From Niastella sp. (GTDB lineage: Bacteria; Bacteroidota; Bacteroidia; Chitinophagales; Chitinophagaceae): 64,000 bases of DNA. Positions 9,988 to 17,821 of this stretch are shown here, one piece after another. Under the pieces are notes generated by a model. That model was not told the DNA's origin. It did no database searches and saw nothing but the letters and a program-made list of their open reading frames with translations. Made by a program: the position numbers and the translations under genes. Every line of letters begins with the position of its first letter. Positions within the stretch are counted from its first letter, which is position 1. The stretch is from NCBI GenBank assembly GCA_016710595.1, contig JADJVM010000003.1, forward strand, positions 124,001 through 188,000. Reading direction: 5' to 3'.

Positions 9988-10335
9988 ATGGATATTTTAT
10001 TGACAGATGTACAGGACAGGCTTACCAGCCAGGTAACAGAATTAAAGTACGTGGATGAAGATTGGGGGCATTTAGACGATTACAGCCCGAATTTCCCGGT
10101 TAAATGGCCGTGTGTACTTGTAGATTGTTTTAGCGCCAATTATGAGAATATGGGCAAAAAAGGGCAGTTAGGATTGGCAGTGATAAGGGTGCAGGTAGCC
10201 GATGTAAAATTAAGTAACAGCAGCGCCAAAGCTCCAGCCGGGCAAAAAAGTTGTTTAAGAACTAAGTTACTTGAAATTTTGAAAGCAACTCACAACACAG
10301 GATTAAGCGCAGGTGGGCAACAGGTAGTTGTTTAA
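9988..10335 (+). pseudogene. Truncated phage gene fused in frame to CRISPR repeat and spacer
   Basis: The first 87 or so codons (MDILLTDVQDRLTSQV to KAPAGQK) look like the small phage protein that normally follows gpG in Mu-like head modules, of unknown function. At 10250 the frame enters a CRISPR repeat (CLRTKLLEILKATHN) and a spacer, and ends just inside the next repeat. The natural C-terminus is therefore lost. Expression would give a chimeric product that is unlikely to be functional. Confidence 0.75.
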
Positions 10336-10373
10336 GTACTAAGTTACTTGAAATTTTGAAAGCAATTCACAAC
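10250..10373 (-). CRISPR. Two degenerate terminal CRISPR repeats with one 30-bp spacer
   Basis: Repeat copies at 10250-10296 and 10327-10373 match the 47-bp repeat of the main array except for one change each: T to C at repeat position 40 and A to T at position 11. The spacer is 10297-10326. Degenerate repeats normally mark the oldest, leader-distal end of an array, so the main array probably once continued into these copies. They are separated from it by the phage fragment. Confidence 0.95.
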
Positions 10374-10499
10374 CAATCACCTACGGGGAATATCAAGCAA
10401 TAAGCACGCTTCTTTTATGGATTGCACTTGTTTCAATAGCTTTTTTCTGAAGGTTTAGGGCGGGCGCCGGCGGCCAAAACAATTAAGTGCCTTTCTTTT

Positions 10500-11669
10500 T
10501 TATTTCATATAAATTTTAATCACCACTATCCCATGCCCGGGTATTGTGAATGTTTTTTTGCTACCCATCTTGCCAATGTTTTTGTGTAACCACAGGTCCC
10601 TCAATTTACTTTTCTTAGCAATCCCCAATTCTTTAGCAGATATTGTAAATGATTTTTCTATGGCTCCCCGGTTCATCATGGCAACCGCTTTTTCTTTGTG
10701 TTTGTTGCCCAACGGTTTTACCCAAACTTCTATTTCGCCTACGGTTTGCATTCTTCTTGCCTGTACAAACCCTTCATCCTGGTTGAGCGCAATGAGTTCT
10801 TTGTTGGTAAGTATTTCAATTGTTTGGTTGCTCATGTTGCGCAAATCATTGCCAGCTAGCAGCGGTGAATTCAACATGCACCACATTGAGAAATGTGTTT
10901 TGTCTTCGTTATAACTCATGCCCCTTCCTGCCTGCAGCATATCCATATCGTTGTAATGCCCGGCAGAGGCATATTGATATAAGTTTGCATTCAAATCAAT
11001 AATATGCAAAATAGAAGAAAAATTCGCCTGTATATCATTGGATATGCGCCATGAATCTGCTTTGTTAATAGCCCAGCTGCCAGGGAACTTCCAGCGGCAA
11101 ATATTGAAAACAATATTGCTGTCAATGGCTCTTACAGCGTTGATGATTTTAGTGTATTCAGTTTCTTCTTCTAATTTTTGGATGTCTGCACCACAGCAAT
11201 CCACTTTTAAAAAATCATATCCCCACACTTTAAAAAAACTATTACAATCCCGGGCTATATGCCCATCAATACCCACCCCGATGCCTAAAGAATCTTTGTC
11301 GTAAATAGAGCCACAGGTGTTTTTGCCGGCATCGGTATAAATGCCGGCCTTTAATCCTTTGCTGTGAATATAATCTGCCAGGGCCTTCATGCCGTTAGGA
11401 AATTTCGCCGGGTTCGCAAACAAGTTGCCGTTGGTATCCCTGCCGCCAAAATAGCCATCATCAATATTTATGAAACGGTAACCTGCGTGATACAAGCCAG
11501 TAGATATCATAAAATCGGCTTGTTCCCTGATCATCTTTTCATCAATGTTCACATGAAATTCATTCCAACTGCTCCAGCCCATAATGGGTGGCCTGGGCTT
11601 TTGTGAAAATAATAAGTTTGCTGAGAGTAAAAAAGCTATGCAAAGAAAAGTTTGTTTAATTGATATCAT
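10500..11669 (-). CDS. Secreted GH27 alpha-galactosidase
   Basis: Glycoside hydrolase family 27 enzyme expected to remove terminal alpha-galactose from oligosaccharides outside the cytoplasm. From the ATG at 11669 the protein is 389 aa and begins with a signal peptide (MISIKQTFLCIAFLLSANLLFSQ). The longer frame to 11714 would put charged residues ahead of the signal and is less likely. The GH27 hallmarks are MGWSSWNEFH, the nucleophile Asp157 in LKVDCCG, and the acid/base Asp212 in RISNDI. It stands alone on the minus strand, with 126 bp between it and the last CRISPR repeat. Confidence 0.93.
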   Translation of the reverse strand: MISIKQTFLCIAFLLSANLLFSQKPRPPIMGWSSWNEFHVNIDEKMIREQADFMISTGLYHAGYRFINIDDGYFGGRDTNGNLFANPAKFPNGMKALADYIHSKGLKAGIYTDAGKNTCGSIYDKDSLGIGVGIDGHIARDCNSFFKVWGYDFLKVDCCGADIQKLEEETEYTKIINAVRAIDSNIVFNICRWKFPGSWAINKADSWRISNDIQANFSSILHIIDLNANLYQYASAGHYNDMDMLQAGRGMSYNEDKTHFSMWCMLNSPLLAGNDLRNMSNQTIEILTNKELIALNQDEGFVQARRMQTVGEIEVWVKPLGNKHKEKAVAMMNRGAIEKSFTISAKELGIAKKSKLRDLWLHKNIGKMGSKKTFTIPGHGIVVIKIYMK

Positions 11670-11727
11670 TAAAAATACATTTATATGAAGGCCACATCGT
11701 TTAATTGTTTTCAACTAAGCAGGTTCA

Positions 11728-12087
11728 TTAAATTTTATCAAGGTTTTCTTTCGTAAGTGTTCCTTTGGTATTGCCTGTATTGCGAGTGGTTGCAGGTTCA
11801 AAAAGCAATACCCAGGTTTCTTCATTTGCTACGGGCTTATGCTCTACGCCTCTTGGTACAATGATCATTTCATTTTCACTGATTGTTTCAGTTTTATCCC
11901 TGAACTCAATGGTAAGCACACCTTTTATTACCATAAAAAGTTCATCTTCCTGGTCGTGTTTGTGCCATACAAATTCTCCTTTAAGCTTTGCTAATTTTAC
12001 TTGTTGCCCGTTTAACTCGCCCACTATTTTAGGATCCCAATATGCTGAGAACAATGAAAACTTTTCTTTGATATTGATGGTATGCAT
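11728..12087 (-). CDS. Single-domain cupin protein
   Basis: 119 aa small beta-barrel protein. Cupin motif 1 is visible as HKHDQEDELFMVIKG (HxH, then Glu, then Gly) and motif 2 as PRGVEHKP, so the metal ligands are likely His, His, Glu, His. The substrate cannot be told from sequence; related proteins are annotated only as cupin domain proteins. It lies 58 bp upstream of the alpha-galactosidase on the same strand and may be cotranscribed with it. Confidence 0.88.
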   Translation of the reverse strand: MHTINIKEKFSLFSAYWDPKIVGELNGQQVKLAKLKGEFVWHKHDQEDELFMVIKGVLTIEFRDKTETISENEMIIVPRGVEHKPVANEETWVLLFEPATTRNTGNTKGTLTKENLDKI

Positions 12088-12258
12088 ATAGTAATGAATA
12101 TTTAAATATTGAAGTACCGTTTAATAATTGGCTGATATTTTTTTGATGCTGTAGTGCCATTATCTCATCACCGCTCCTGAATAAAAATTAAATTGAAGAT
12201 AATAATTAAAAGTCCATAATCTTCCGCTGTGCTGTGAGGACTATTTTTTTAAAGCTGT

Positions 12259-12347
12259 GCTGTGAGGCCGGCATTGAACTGGTGACACAAATATTTTCAG
12301 TCCATTTCCCGATATCATCGGGATAACGCACCTGATATTCCCCACAA
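12259..12347 (-). pseudogene. tRNA-Phe-like copy 1 (diverged)
   Basis: 89 nt on the minus strand. It keeps the CTGAAAA anticodon loop, but its T-stem is broken by substitutions and its anticodon stem is weakened (CCAT to ATTT region). It is the most decayed copy and lies farthest from the true tRNA. Confidence 0.7.
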
Positions 12348-12419
12348 TGCTTTAGCTAATTTCATTAATAAAAAAGTCTTGCACTATTTCAAGTTACAAG
12401 ACTATTTTTTTAAAGCTGT

Positions 12420-12508
12420 GCTGTGAGGCCGGGATTGAACCGGCGACACATGGATTTTCAGTCCATTTCCCGATATCATCGGGATAACGCACTTGATATT
12501 CCCCACAA
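12420..12508 (-). pseudogene. tRNA-Phe-like copy 2
   Basis: 89 nt. The acceptor-like ends TTGTGGG and CTCACAG can pair over 7 bp with two G-U pairs. The anticodon arm (GAA) and the T arm (GCCGG/CCGGC) are intact. The D arm is replaced by a 7-bp TCCCGAT/ATCGGGA hairpin. No CCA is encoded. Confidence 0.7.
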
Positions 12509-12580
12509 TGCTTTAGCTAATTTCATTAATAAAAAAGTCTTGCACTCTTTCAAGTTACAAGACTATTTTTTTAAAGCTGT

Positions 12581-12669
12581 GCTGTGAGGCCGGGATTGAA
12601 CCGGCGACACATGGATTTTCAGTCCATTTCCCGATATCATCGGGATAACGCACCTGATATTCCCCACAA
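12581..12669 (-). pseudogene. tRNA-Phe-like copy 3
   Basis: Same 89-nt architecture as copy 2. The only visible difference in this element is one base in the linker between the inserted hairpin and the 5' acceptor-like end (acctgat instead of acttgat). Confidence 0.7.
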
Positions 12670-12742
12670 TGCTTTAACTAATTTCATTAATAAAAAAAGT
12701 CTTGTACTCTTTCAAGTTACAAGACTATTTTTTTAAAGCTGT

Positions 12743-12831
12743 GCTGTGAGGCCGGGATTGAACCGGCGACACATGGATTTTCAGTCCATTTCCCGATATC
12801 ATCGGGATAACGCACTTGATATTCCCCACAA
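12743..12831 (-). pseudogene. tRNA-Phe-like copy 4
   Basis: Same 89-nt architecture as copy 2, with anticodon arm, T arm and replacement hairpin intact. The spacer between copies 3 and 4 is one base longer than the others. Confidence 0.7.
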
Positions 12832-12903
12832 TGCTTTAGCTAATTTCATTAATAAAAAAGTCTTGCACTCTTTCAAGTTACAAGACTATTTTTTTAAAGC
12901 TGT

Positions 12904-12992
12904 GCTGTGAGGCCGGGATTGAACCGGCGACACATGGATTTTCAGTCCATTTCCCGATATCATCGGGATAACGCACTTGATATTCCCCACAA
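12904..12992 (-). pseudogene. tRNA-Phe-like copy 5
   Basis: Same 89-nt architecture as copies 2 and 4; it is the copy nearest to the true tRNA-Phe, separated from it by the terminator-like hairpin at 13014-13056. Confidence 0.7.
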
Positions 12993-13013
12993 TGCTTTAG
13001 CTAATTTCATTAA

Positions 13014-13056
13014 TAAAAAAGTCTTGCACTCTTTCAAGTTACAAGACTATTTTTTT
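13014..13056. terminator. Bidirectional terminator-like hairpin after tRNA-Phe (one per repeat unit)
   Basis: AGTCTTG (13020-13026) pairs with CAAGACT (13042-13048). The stem is flanked by an A-run on the left and a T-run on the right, so each strand has a T-run after the stem. The same element recurs in each tandem unit, so every tRNA-like copy is bounded by a possible stop signal. Confidence 0.7.
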
Positions 13057-13063
13057 AAAGCTG

Positions 13064-13136
13064 TGGTGTGGGCCGGGATTGAACCGGCGACACATGGATT
13101 TTCAGTCCATTGCTCTACCAACTGAGCTACCGCACC
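13064..13136 (-). tRNA. tRNA-Phe (GAA)
   Basis: 73 nt without encoded CCA. The minus strand reads GGTGCGGTAGCTCAGTTGG, then the anticodon loop CTGAAAA in a 5-bp stem, the T arm GCCGG-TTCAATC-CCGGC, and 3' CCACACC plus discriminator A. The D arm and T arm are canonical. The acceptor stem has one C5-A68 mismatch. It heads a tandem array of derived copies on its 3' side. Confidence 0.93.
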
Positions 13137-13226
13137 ATTCCCGTTTTCCTTTCGGGGCAGCAAAAATAAGGGGATTCTTTTTAAAAAGGAAAGAATTTTA
13201 CAGATTCTTCCTATTTTTAGCTGATC

Positions 13227-15488
13227 TTAATTGCCGTATTCGCATAAAAATTTGATCCGCATCAGTTTTAATTGCTCCCAATTAAAATTACTATCCGACA
13301 GCTCTTCCTGCGCTACCTGTAATGAAGAGGTTTCACAACTTTTAAAATAATCTATAATTTCTTCCTGGTCATACTCATCTACCATTTCATTAATGGCATA
13401 GTTTAAATTGAGCTTGGTGCCACTGGCAACAATGGTCTCCATTTCTTCTAACAACTGGTCTATGCGCAGGTCTTTGTTTTTAGCAATGGTTTCCAGGGGT
13501 ATTTTTTTATCTACATTCTGGATGATAAAAATTTTATTATTGTTCTTGTTTACCACGCTCTTCATAATAAAATCATCGGGCCGGATAATATCATTATCTT
13601 CTACATAAGCGCTTATCACTTCTAAAAATGGTTTGCCATAGCGTATCGCTTTTCCTTTGCTTACACCACTTATCTTTTCCAGTTCGGGCATACTGGTAGG
13701 GTACATCGTAGCCATATCTTCTAACGATGTTTCTAAAAAGATAACAAATGGCGGAAGATTTTTTTCTTTGGCTACTTTTTTACGGACTGTTTTCAATAAT
13801 TCCAGCAAACGCTCATCGGCTACCGTACCCTCAGTTGCAACCGGTTCACCTGCTTCATCATCGGCATGAGCTTCTTCAAATAAATTATTTAATACAATCT
13901 TAAAGGATCCCGGTTTTTTAAGGAATGCACGGCCTGCTTTTGTAATTTTTAATACCCCGTATTCTACGATATCTTTTTTGAGCATATCATCCAAAAGCAT
14001 TTGGCGAATAAGGCTGTTCCAAAAATAGGGCTCTTTCTCTTTTCCGCTACCAAATACCGGTAGTGTTTCGTGCCTGAACATTTGTATCTGTGTTGTTGCC
14101 TTACCCGCTAATATGGTATTTACATAATCAATAGGGAATCGCTCTTCCAATGCATCAATTACTTTTAATACTATTACGGCTTCAGCACGGGCTTCTATTT
14201 TTTCTTTTGGATTCAGACAATTGTCACAATGGCCGCAACTGTTTTTATCGTCGTACTGCTCGCCAAAATAATACAGCAATGTTTTACGACGGCATACACT
14301 ACTCTCTGCATAAGATACCGTTTCATTGATTAACTGGGCGCCCACTTCTCTTTCACTTAATGGTTTGTCCCGCATCAGGTGTTCCAGTTTACTTACATCT
14401 TTATGAGAATAATACAATAAACATTTCCCTTCTAAGCCATCCCGGCCGGCACGGCCAGTTTCCTGGTAATAATTTTCAATTGATTTGGGAATATTATAGT
14501 GTATTACAAATCGTACATCGGGTTTATCAATGCCCATTCCAAAAGCAATGGTTGCCACAATTACATGTACGTCTTCATTTAAAAACTGGTCCTGCCGCTT
14601 TGCCCTTAATTTAGCATCGAGGCCGGCATGATAAGCCACAGCGCTGATGCCATTGGCATTTAACATGGCAGCGAGTTCTTCTGTAGTTTTCCGGTTCAGG
14701 GTGTAAATAATACCACTCTTATTCTTATGTATTTTTATAAAACGAACAATGCTTTCTGCCGTTTGTTTTAAGTTTATTTTGGGTTGCACTTCATAATACA
14801 GGTTCGGGCGGTTAAATGATGAAATAAAAATTTCAGGGTTTTTTAGACCCAGGTTTTTTACAATATCACTTTGTACTTTAGGTGTTGCTGTTGCAGTAAG
14901 CGCAATGATGGGGATGTTGGGTTTTATCATGTCCACCATTTCTTTTAACCTGCGATATTCCGGCCTGAAATCGTGTCCCCATTCTGAAATACAATGGGCT
15001 TCATCTACCGCCACAAAAGATATATCCAGGTCTTTAAAAAACTCAATATTTTCTTCTTTGGTAAGTGTTTCAGGCGCTACATATAAAAGTTTTGTTTTTC
15101 CATCAGTCAGGTCTGCCTTCACCACTTTTTGCTGCCCTTTATTAAGTGTGCTATTTAAAAAATGAGCGATATCGTCTTTGCTGCTATAGCTACGTACCAG
15201 GTCAACCTGGTTTTTCATCAAAGCAATTAAGGGAGAAACAATAATGGCTACACCCGGGCTCATAATAGCCGGCAATTGATAACAAAGGCTTTTGCCGCCA
15301 CCGGTAGGCATAATCACAAAAGTATCTTTACCAGCGAGTATATTATTTATAATTTCTTCCTGCTCGCCTTTAAAATCATCGAAGCCAAAATGCTTTTGTA
15401 ATGCTACAATGAGGGTATTATTTATTTTAGCAGGAGAAGCTTTCTTTGTCGTTTTAGCAGCCTTCACCACTTTATTAGTAGTTGCCAT
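13227..15488 (-). CDS. recQ: ATP-dependent DNA helicase RecQ
   Basis: 3'-5' helicase of recombination and fork repair, 753 aa. After a Lys/Ala-rich N-tail come Walker A MPTGGGKS (60-67), DEAH (162-165), SALTATATP-like motif III (ALTATATP), and the QETGRAGRDG motif VI. The zinc-binding RQC segment has CRRKTLLYYFG...CGHCDNC, then a winged helix and an HRDC-like region (SLEDMATMYPTSMPELEKI). The C-terminal tail is longer than in E. coli RecQ, as is usual in Bacteroidota. A consensus-like promoter lies upstream (see 15557-15588). Confidence 0.96.
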   Translation of the reverse strand: MATTNKVVKAAKTTKKASPAKINNTLIVALQKHFGFDDFKGEQEEIINNILAGKDTFVIMPTGGGKSLCYQLPAIMSPGVAIIVSPLIALMKNQVDLVRSYSSKDDIAHFLNSTLNKGQQKVVKADLTDGKTKLLYVAPETLTKEENIEFFKDLDISFVAVDEAHCISEWGHDFRPEYRRLKEMVDMIKPNIPIIALTATATPKVQSDIVKNLGLKNPEIFISSFNRPNLYYEVQPKINLKQTAESIVRFIKIHKNKSGIIYTLNRKTTEELAAMLNANGISAVAYHAGLDAKLRAKRQDQFLNEDVHVIVATIAFGMGIDKPDVRFVIHYNIPKSIENYYQETGRAGRDGLEGKCLLYYSHKDVSKLEHLMRDKPLSEREVGAQLINETVSYAESSVCRRKTLLYYFGEQYDDKNSCGHCDNCLNPKEKIEARAEAVIVLKVIDALEERFPIDYVNTILAGKATTQIQMFRHETLPVFGSGKEKEPYFWNSLIRQMLLDDMLKKDIVEYGVLKITKAGRAFLKKPGSFKIVLNNLFEEAHADDEAGEPVATEGTVADERLLELLKTVRKKVAKEKNLPPFVIFLETSLEDMATMYPTSMPELEKISGVSKGKAIRYGKPFLEVISAYVEDNDIIRPDDFIMKSVVNKNNNKIFIIQNVDKKIPLETIAKNKDLRIDQLLEEMETIVASGTKLNLNYAINEMVDEYDQEEIIDYFKSCETSSLQVAQEELSDSNFNWEQLKLMRIKFLCEYGN

Positions 15489-15556
15489 ATCTTAATCTGA
15501 GTGCCTTGTTTTATTTATGAAAAAACTGTTGATACAAAACTTTCATAAAATGGCTG

Positions 15557-15588
15557 CAAATGTAATTCAATAAGCAGGTATGTACAAA
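15557..15588 (-). promoter_or_regulatory. Bacteroidota-type promoter for recQ
   Basis: On the minus strand a TTTG (-33 element, 15585-15588) is followed after 20 nt by TACATTTG (15557-15564), a full match to the TAnnTTTG -7 box. Transcription would start near 15550, about 60 nt before the recQ ATG. The rest of the 15489-15890 gap holds a second likely promoter for the next gene and nothing else I recognise. Confidence 0.6.
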
Positions 15589-15843
15589 TTCATCATACCG
15601 CTATCGGGGTTCTGCAGATATTTTAACGAACTTTTATCAGCCATTTAAGTTACACATAATATTTAGATTTATTTTCCTTAATTTTTATTTACCATATCAT
15701 TTTCACTTGAATTTATGGATACTATTTTTACCCGGAAATGAATTAATGCATTGCTGCTGATTGCTTAACTTCTTATTACAATGTGGCAAAGTGTAAAAAA
15801 ACTGGCATATTATTCTCTATATATTATCTTATTATTTGTTAAA

Positions 15844-15873
15844 TTGGCAATTGTCATCCTGTTTATTTATTTG
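15844..15873 (+). promoter_or_regulatory. Candidate promoter for the M48 protease gene
   Basis: TTG at 15844-15846, 19 nt, then TTTATTTG at 15866-15873, one mismatch from TAnnTTTG. The predicted start lies close to the ATG at 15891, giving a short leader. Confidence 0.4.
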
Positions 15874-15890
15874 TAACGAACCACCATAAA

Positions 15891-17345
15891 ATGAAAAAAT
15901 TATTTCTACACATTACATTGATTGCTACCATTGGTTTGCTTACCACTTGTGCCCGAAACCCAGTGACAGGTAAAAAGCAATTGGTTTTAATGTCTGAAGC
16001 GCAGGAAATTGCGATGGGCCAGGAAGCAGATCCTCAAATTATTGCACAATATGGTTTATACGCTGATTCTTCTTTACAACAGTTTATAAATGAAAAAGGT
16101 CAGGCGATGGCCCGGATTTCTCACCGGCCTAATATTGAATATCATTTTCGGATTGTTGATTCCGATGTATTGAATGCATTTGCAGTACCGGGCGGATATG
16201 TATATTTCACCCGGGGCATCATGGCCTATCTCAATAATGAAGCACAATTTGCTGGTGTGCTGGGCCACGAGATCGGCCATATAGCAGCCCGCCATACCGT
16301 ACAGCAGCAACGCAATGCAATGCTGGGCCAGTTAGGAATTATTGCAGGCGTAATTATAAATCCCGAACTGGCAAAGTTTGCAGAATCGGCTTCGCAAGGC
16401 CTAAGCCTGCTATTTTTAAAATTTGGCCGTGATGCAGAAAAACAAAGTGATGAACTGGGCGTGGAGTATTCCAGTAAAATTAATTATGACGCACACCAAA
16501 TGGCCGATTTCTTTTTAACCCTGCAACGGCAATCGGGGAACAATGAAAACCAGTTACCAGAATTTTTATCTACCCATCCCGATCCGGGAAACCGTTATGT
16601 TACCGTAAATGAATTGGCAACAAAATATCAAAAAGACCATCACAGTACCAATATGCTGGTAAACCGGGAAAGTTACCTAAACAGGATAAATGGGATCATT
16701 TATGGTGAAGATCCAAAAGGTGGTTATATGGAAGGCGGCGTTTTTTATCACCCCGAAATTAAATTTCAATTAACCCCACCACAAGGATGGCTTTATAACA
16801 ATAGCCCGCAACAAGTTCAGTTTGCGCCAAAAGACGGATCTGCCTTGTATTTTTTAACATCGGCCCGGGGCAATACGCCACAGGAAGCTGCCAGTGCATT
16901 TGCTGAGCAAAATAAACTTAAGGTAGAACAAACAGCAACAAAAAATATCAATGGAATTCCGGCTTATGCAGTAGTAGTATCGCAGGCACAGCAGGCACAA
17001 GATGGTACTACGCAGGTTACAGTAAGGGGATTGTTGTTTTTTTTAGAATACAATAAACAAATGTTTATGATTGCAGGCCTGAGTACTCCTGCACAGTTTA
17101 ATACCTATGCACCCATTTTTCAGGCTGCAACAGAAAGCTTTAAGCCACTTACGGATGCTAAAAAAATAAATAAGAAACCTGAAAGAGTGAGAATTAAAAA
17201 ACTTACAAAAGATATGACGCTGGACCAGGCATTTAATAATTATAAAGTTGCTGCATCCCGTAAAGATGAATTTGCCATTTTAAATGGGATGAACTTAACG
17301 GATAAACTAAAAGCAGGAACCCTCATAAAAGTGGTAGAATATTAA
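15891..17345 (+). CDS. M48 family zinc metalloprotease, lipoprotein (BepA-like)
   Basis: Membrane-anchored periplasmic protease probably involved in outer-membrane protein quality control. 484 aa; lipoprotein signal with lipobox LLTTC (Cys20). The zinc motif is HEIGH at 126-130, and a downstream Glu in the DAEKQSDELGVEY helix is the likely third ligand. The C-terminus has a beta-rich domain and a short LysM-like segment (LTLDQAFNNY...LNGMNLTD...GTLIKVV) as in other Bacteroidota M48 lipoproteins. It is monocistronic or leads a short plus-strand run. Confidence 0.92.
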   Translation: MKKLFLHITLIATIGLLTTCARNPVTGKKQLVLMSEAQEIAMGQEADPQIIAQYGLYADSSLQQFINEKGQAMARISHRPNIEYHFRIVDSDVLNAFAVPGGYVYFTRGIMAYLNNEAQFAGVLGHEIGHIAARHTVQQQRNAMLGQLGIIAGVIINPELAKFAESASQGLSLLFLKFGRDAEKQSDELGVEYSSKINYDAHQMADFFLTLQRQSGNNENQLPEFLSTHPDPGNRYVTVNELATKYQKDHHSTNMLVNRESYLNRINGIIYGEDPKGGYMEGGVFYHPEIKFQLTPPQGWLYNNSPQQVQFAPKDGSALYFLTSARGNTPQEAASAFAEQNKLKVEQTATKNINGIPAYAVVVSQAQQAQDGTTQVTVRGLLFFLEYNKQMFMIAGLSTPAQFNTYAPIFQAATESFKPLTDAKKINKKPERVRIKKLTKDMTLDQAFNNYKVAASRKDEFAILNGMNLTDKLKAGTLIKVVEY

Positions 17346-17415
17346 GATTGGTACCAAGGGATAACAAACCGGAATGTGAAAGATATAGGATACTTTTGCA
17401 GGGATACTATTTATT

Positions 17416-17817
17416 ATGGAAACAATACAAGTTTTATTTATTGTTGCAGCTTTTTTAATAGGCTTCATTATTGCCTGGGCCTGGCGTACAGCCAACATAT
17501 TTAAAATAAAAAAAGAACTAAAAAGCACAAAGGGCTACCTGGAAAGTGAAAGGTTGATGAAAGAAACACTTAACCGGGAGAACCTTATGGTTCATCAACA
17601 ACGGATGTTGAGTGAAGAGGAATTAAATAAAAAATTAAAGGAAGCAGAAGCCCTGAATAAATTCCTGGATGAAAGCATCCTCTTATTACAACAAAGTAAT
17701 GAAGAAACAGAAGCATTGCTCCAGGCAGGTGAACCTGTAATTCATGATCTTAAAAAAAAGCTGATAGAAGCCAACAATACCATTACCAGGCTTAAAGCCT
17801 TACAAAGCGTAAAGTAA
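17416..17817 (+). CDS. Membrane-anchored coiled-coil protein of unknown function
   Basis: 133 aa. An N-terminal transmembrane segment (about residues 4-24, IQVLFIVAAFLIGFIIAWAW) is followed by an almost entirely helical, Glu/Lys-rich coiled coil. I recognise no domain. The next gene starts 4 bases after the stop, so they are probably translated from one mRNA. Confidence 0.75.
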   Translation: METIQVLFIVAAFLIGFIIAWAWRTANIFKIKKELKSTKGYLESERLMKETLNRENLMVHQQRMLSEEELNKKLKEAEALNKFLDESILLLQQSNEETEALLQAGEPVIHDLKKKLIEANNTITRLKALQSVK

Positions 17818-17821
17818 TTGT

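Larger units (their letters stand above)
7815..10249 (+). mobile_element. Mu-like phage head-gene fragment sitting as a giant 'spacer' between CRISPR repeats
   Basis: 2435 bp lie exactly between the end of repeat 33 (7814) and the start of a further repeat (10250). The content is colinear with a Mu-like phage head module: portal 3' end, gpF-like, gpG-like, and a truncated next gene, all on the plus strand. Neither outer gene is complete; both are cut precisely at the repeat boundary. There is no integrase, transposase, or phage end. The bases on either side of the insert are CRISPR repeat ends and do not form a direct target-site duplication. Confidence 0.9.
12226..13063 (-). repeat. Tandem array of five 161/162-bp tRNA-Phe-derived units
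   Basis: Downstream of tRNA-Phe, five units follow head to tail; the motif ctgtgaggc recurs at 12260, 12421, 12582, 12744 and 12905. Each unit carries a tRNA-Phe-like sequence (anticodon arm with GAA, T arm), a CCCGAT...ATCGGG hairpin in place of the tRNA 5' half, a short linker, and a bidirectional terminator-like hairpin. Units 2-5 differ at only a few bases; unit 1 is more diverged. A 14-bp partial copy precedes unit 1 at 12226. Nothing else is seen in this 1-kb gene-free region. Confidence 0.92.

Noticed and set aside
7815..10249. Transposition of a Mu-like phage into the array
   Set aside because: No transposase or Mu ends are present, both edge genes are truncated, and the flanking bases are repeat ends, not a 5-bp direct duplication.
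10395..10446. Possible tracrRNA fragment (aagcaataagcac followed by a T-run)
   Set aside because: Only about ten bases match the expected anti-repeat (gaaagcaattcacaa) and with a gap; no convincing nexus hairpins. The tracrRNA is more likely upstream of cas9, outside the window.
12259..12992. Five further functional tRNA-Phe genes
   Set aside because: The D arm is replaced by an unrelated hairpin and no normal 5' half exists, so they are tRNA-derived elements, not standard tRNAs.
12907..13125. 72-aa plus-strand frame over the tRNA repeats
   Set aside because: It is antisense translation of tRNA-like DNA (RPGLNRRHMDFQSI), a common false ORF.
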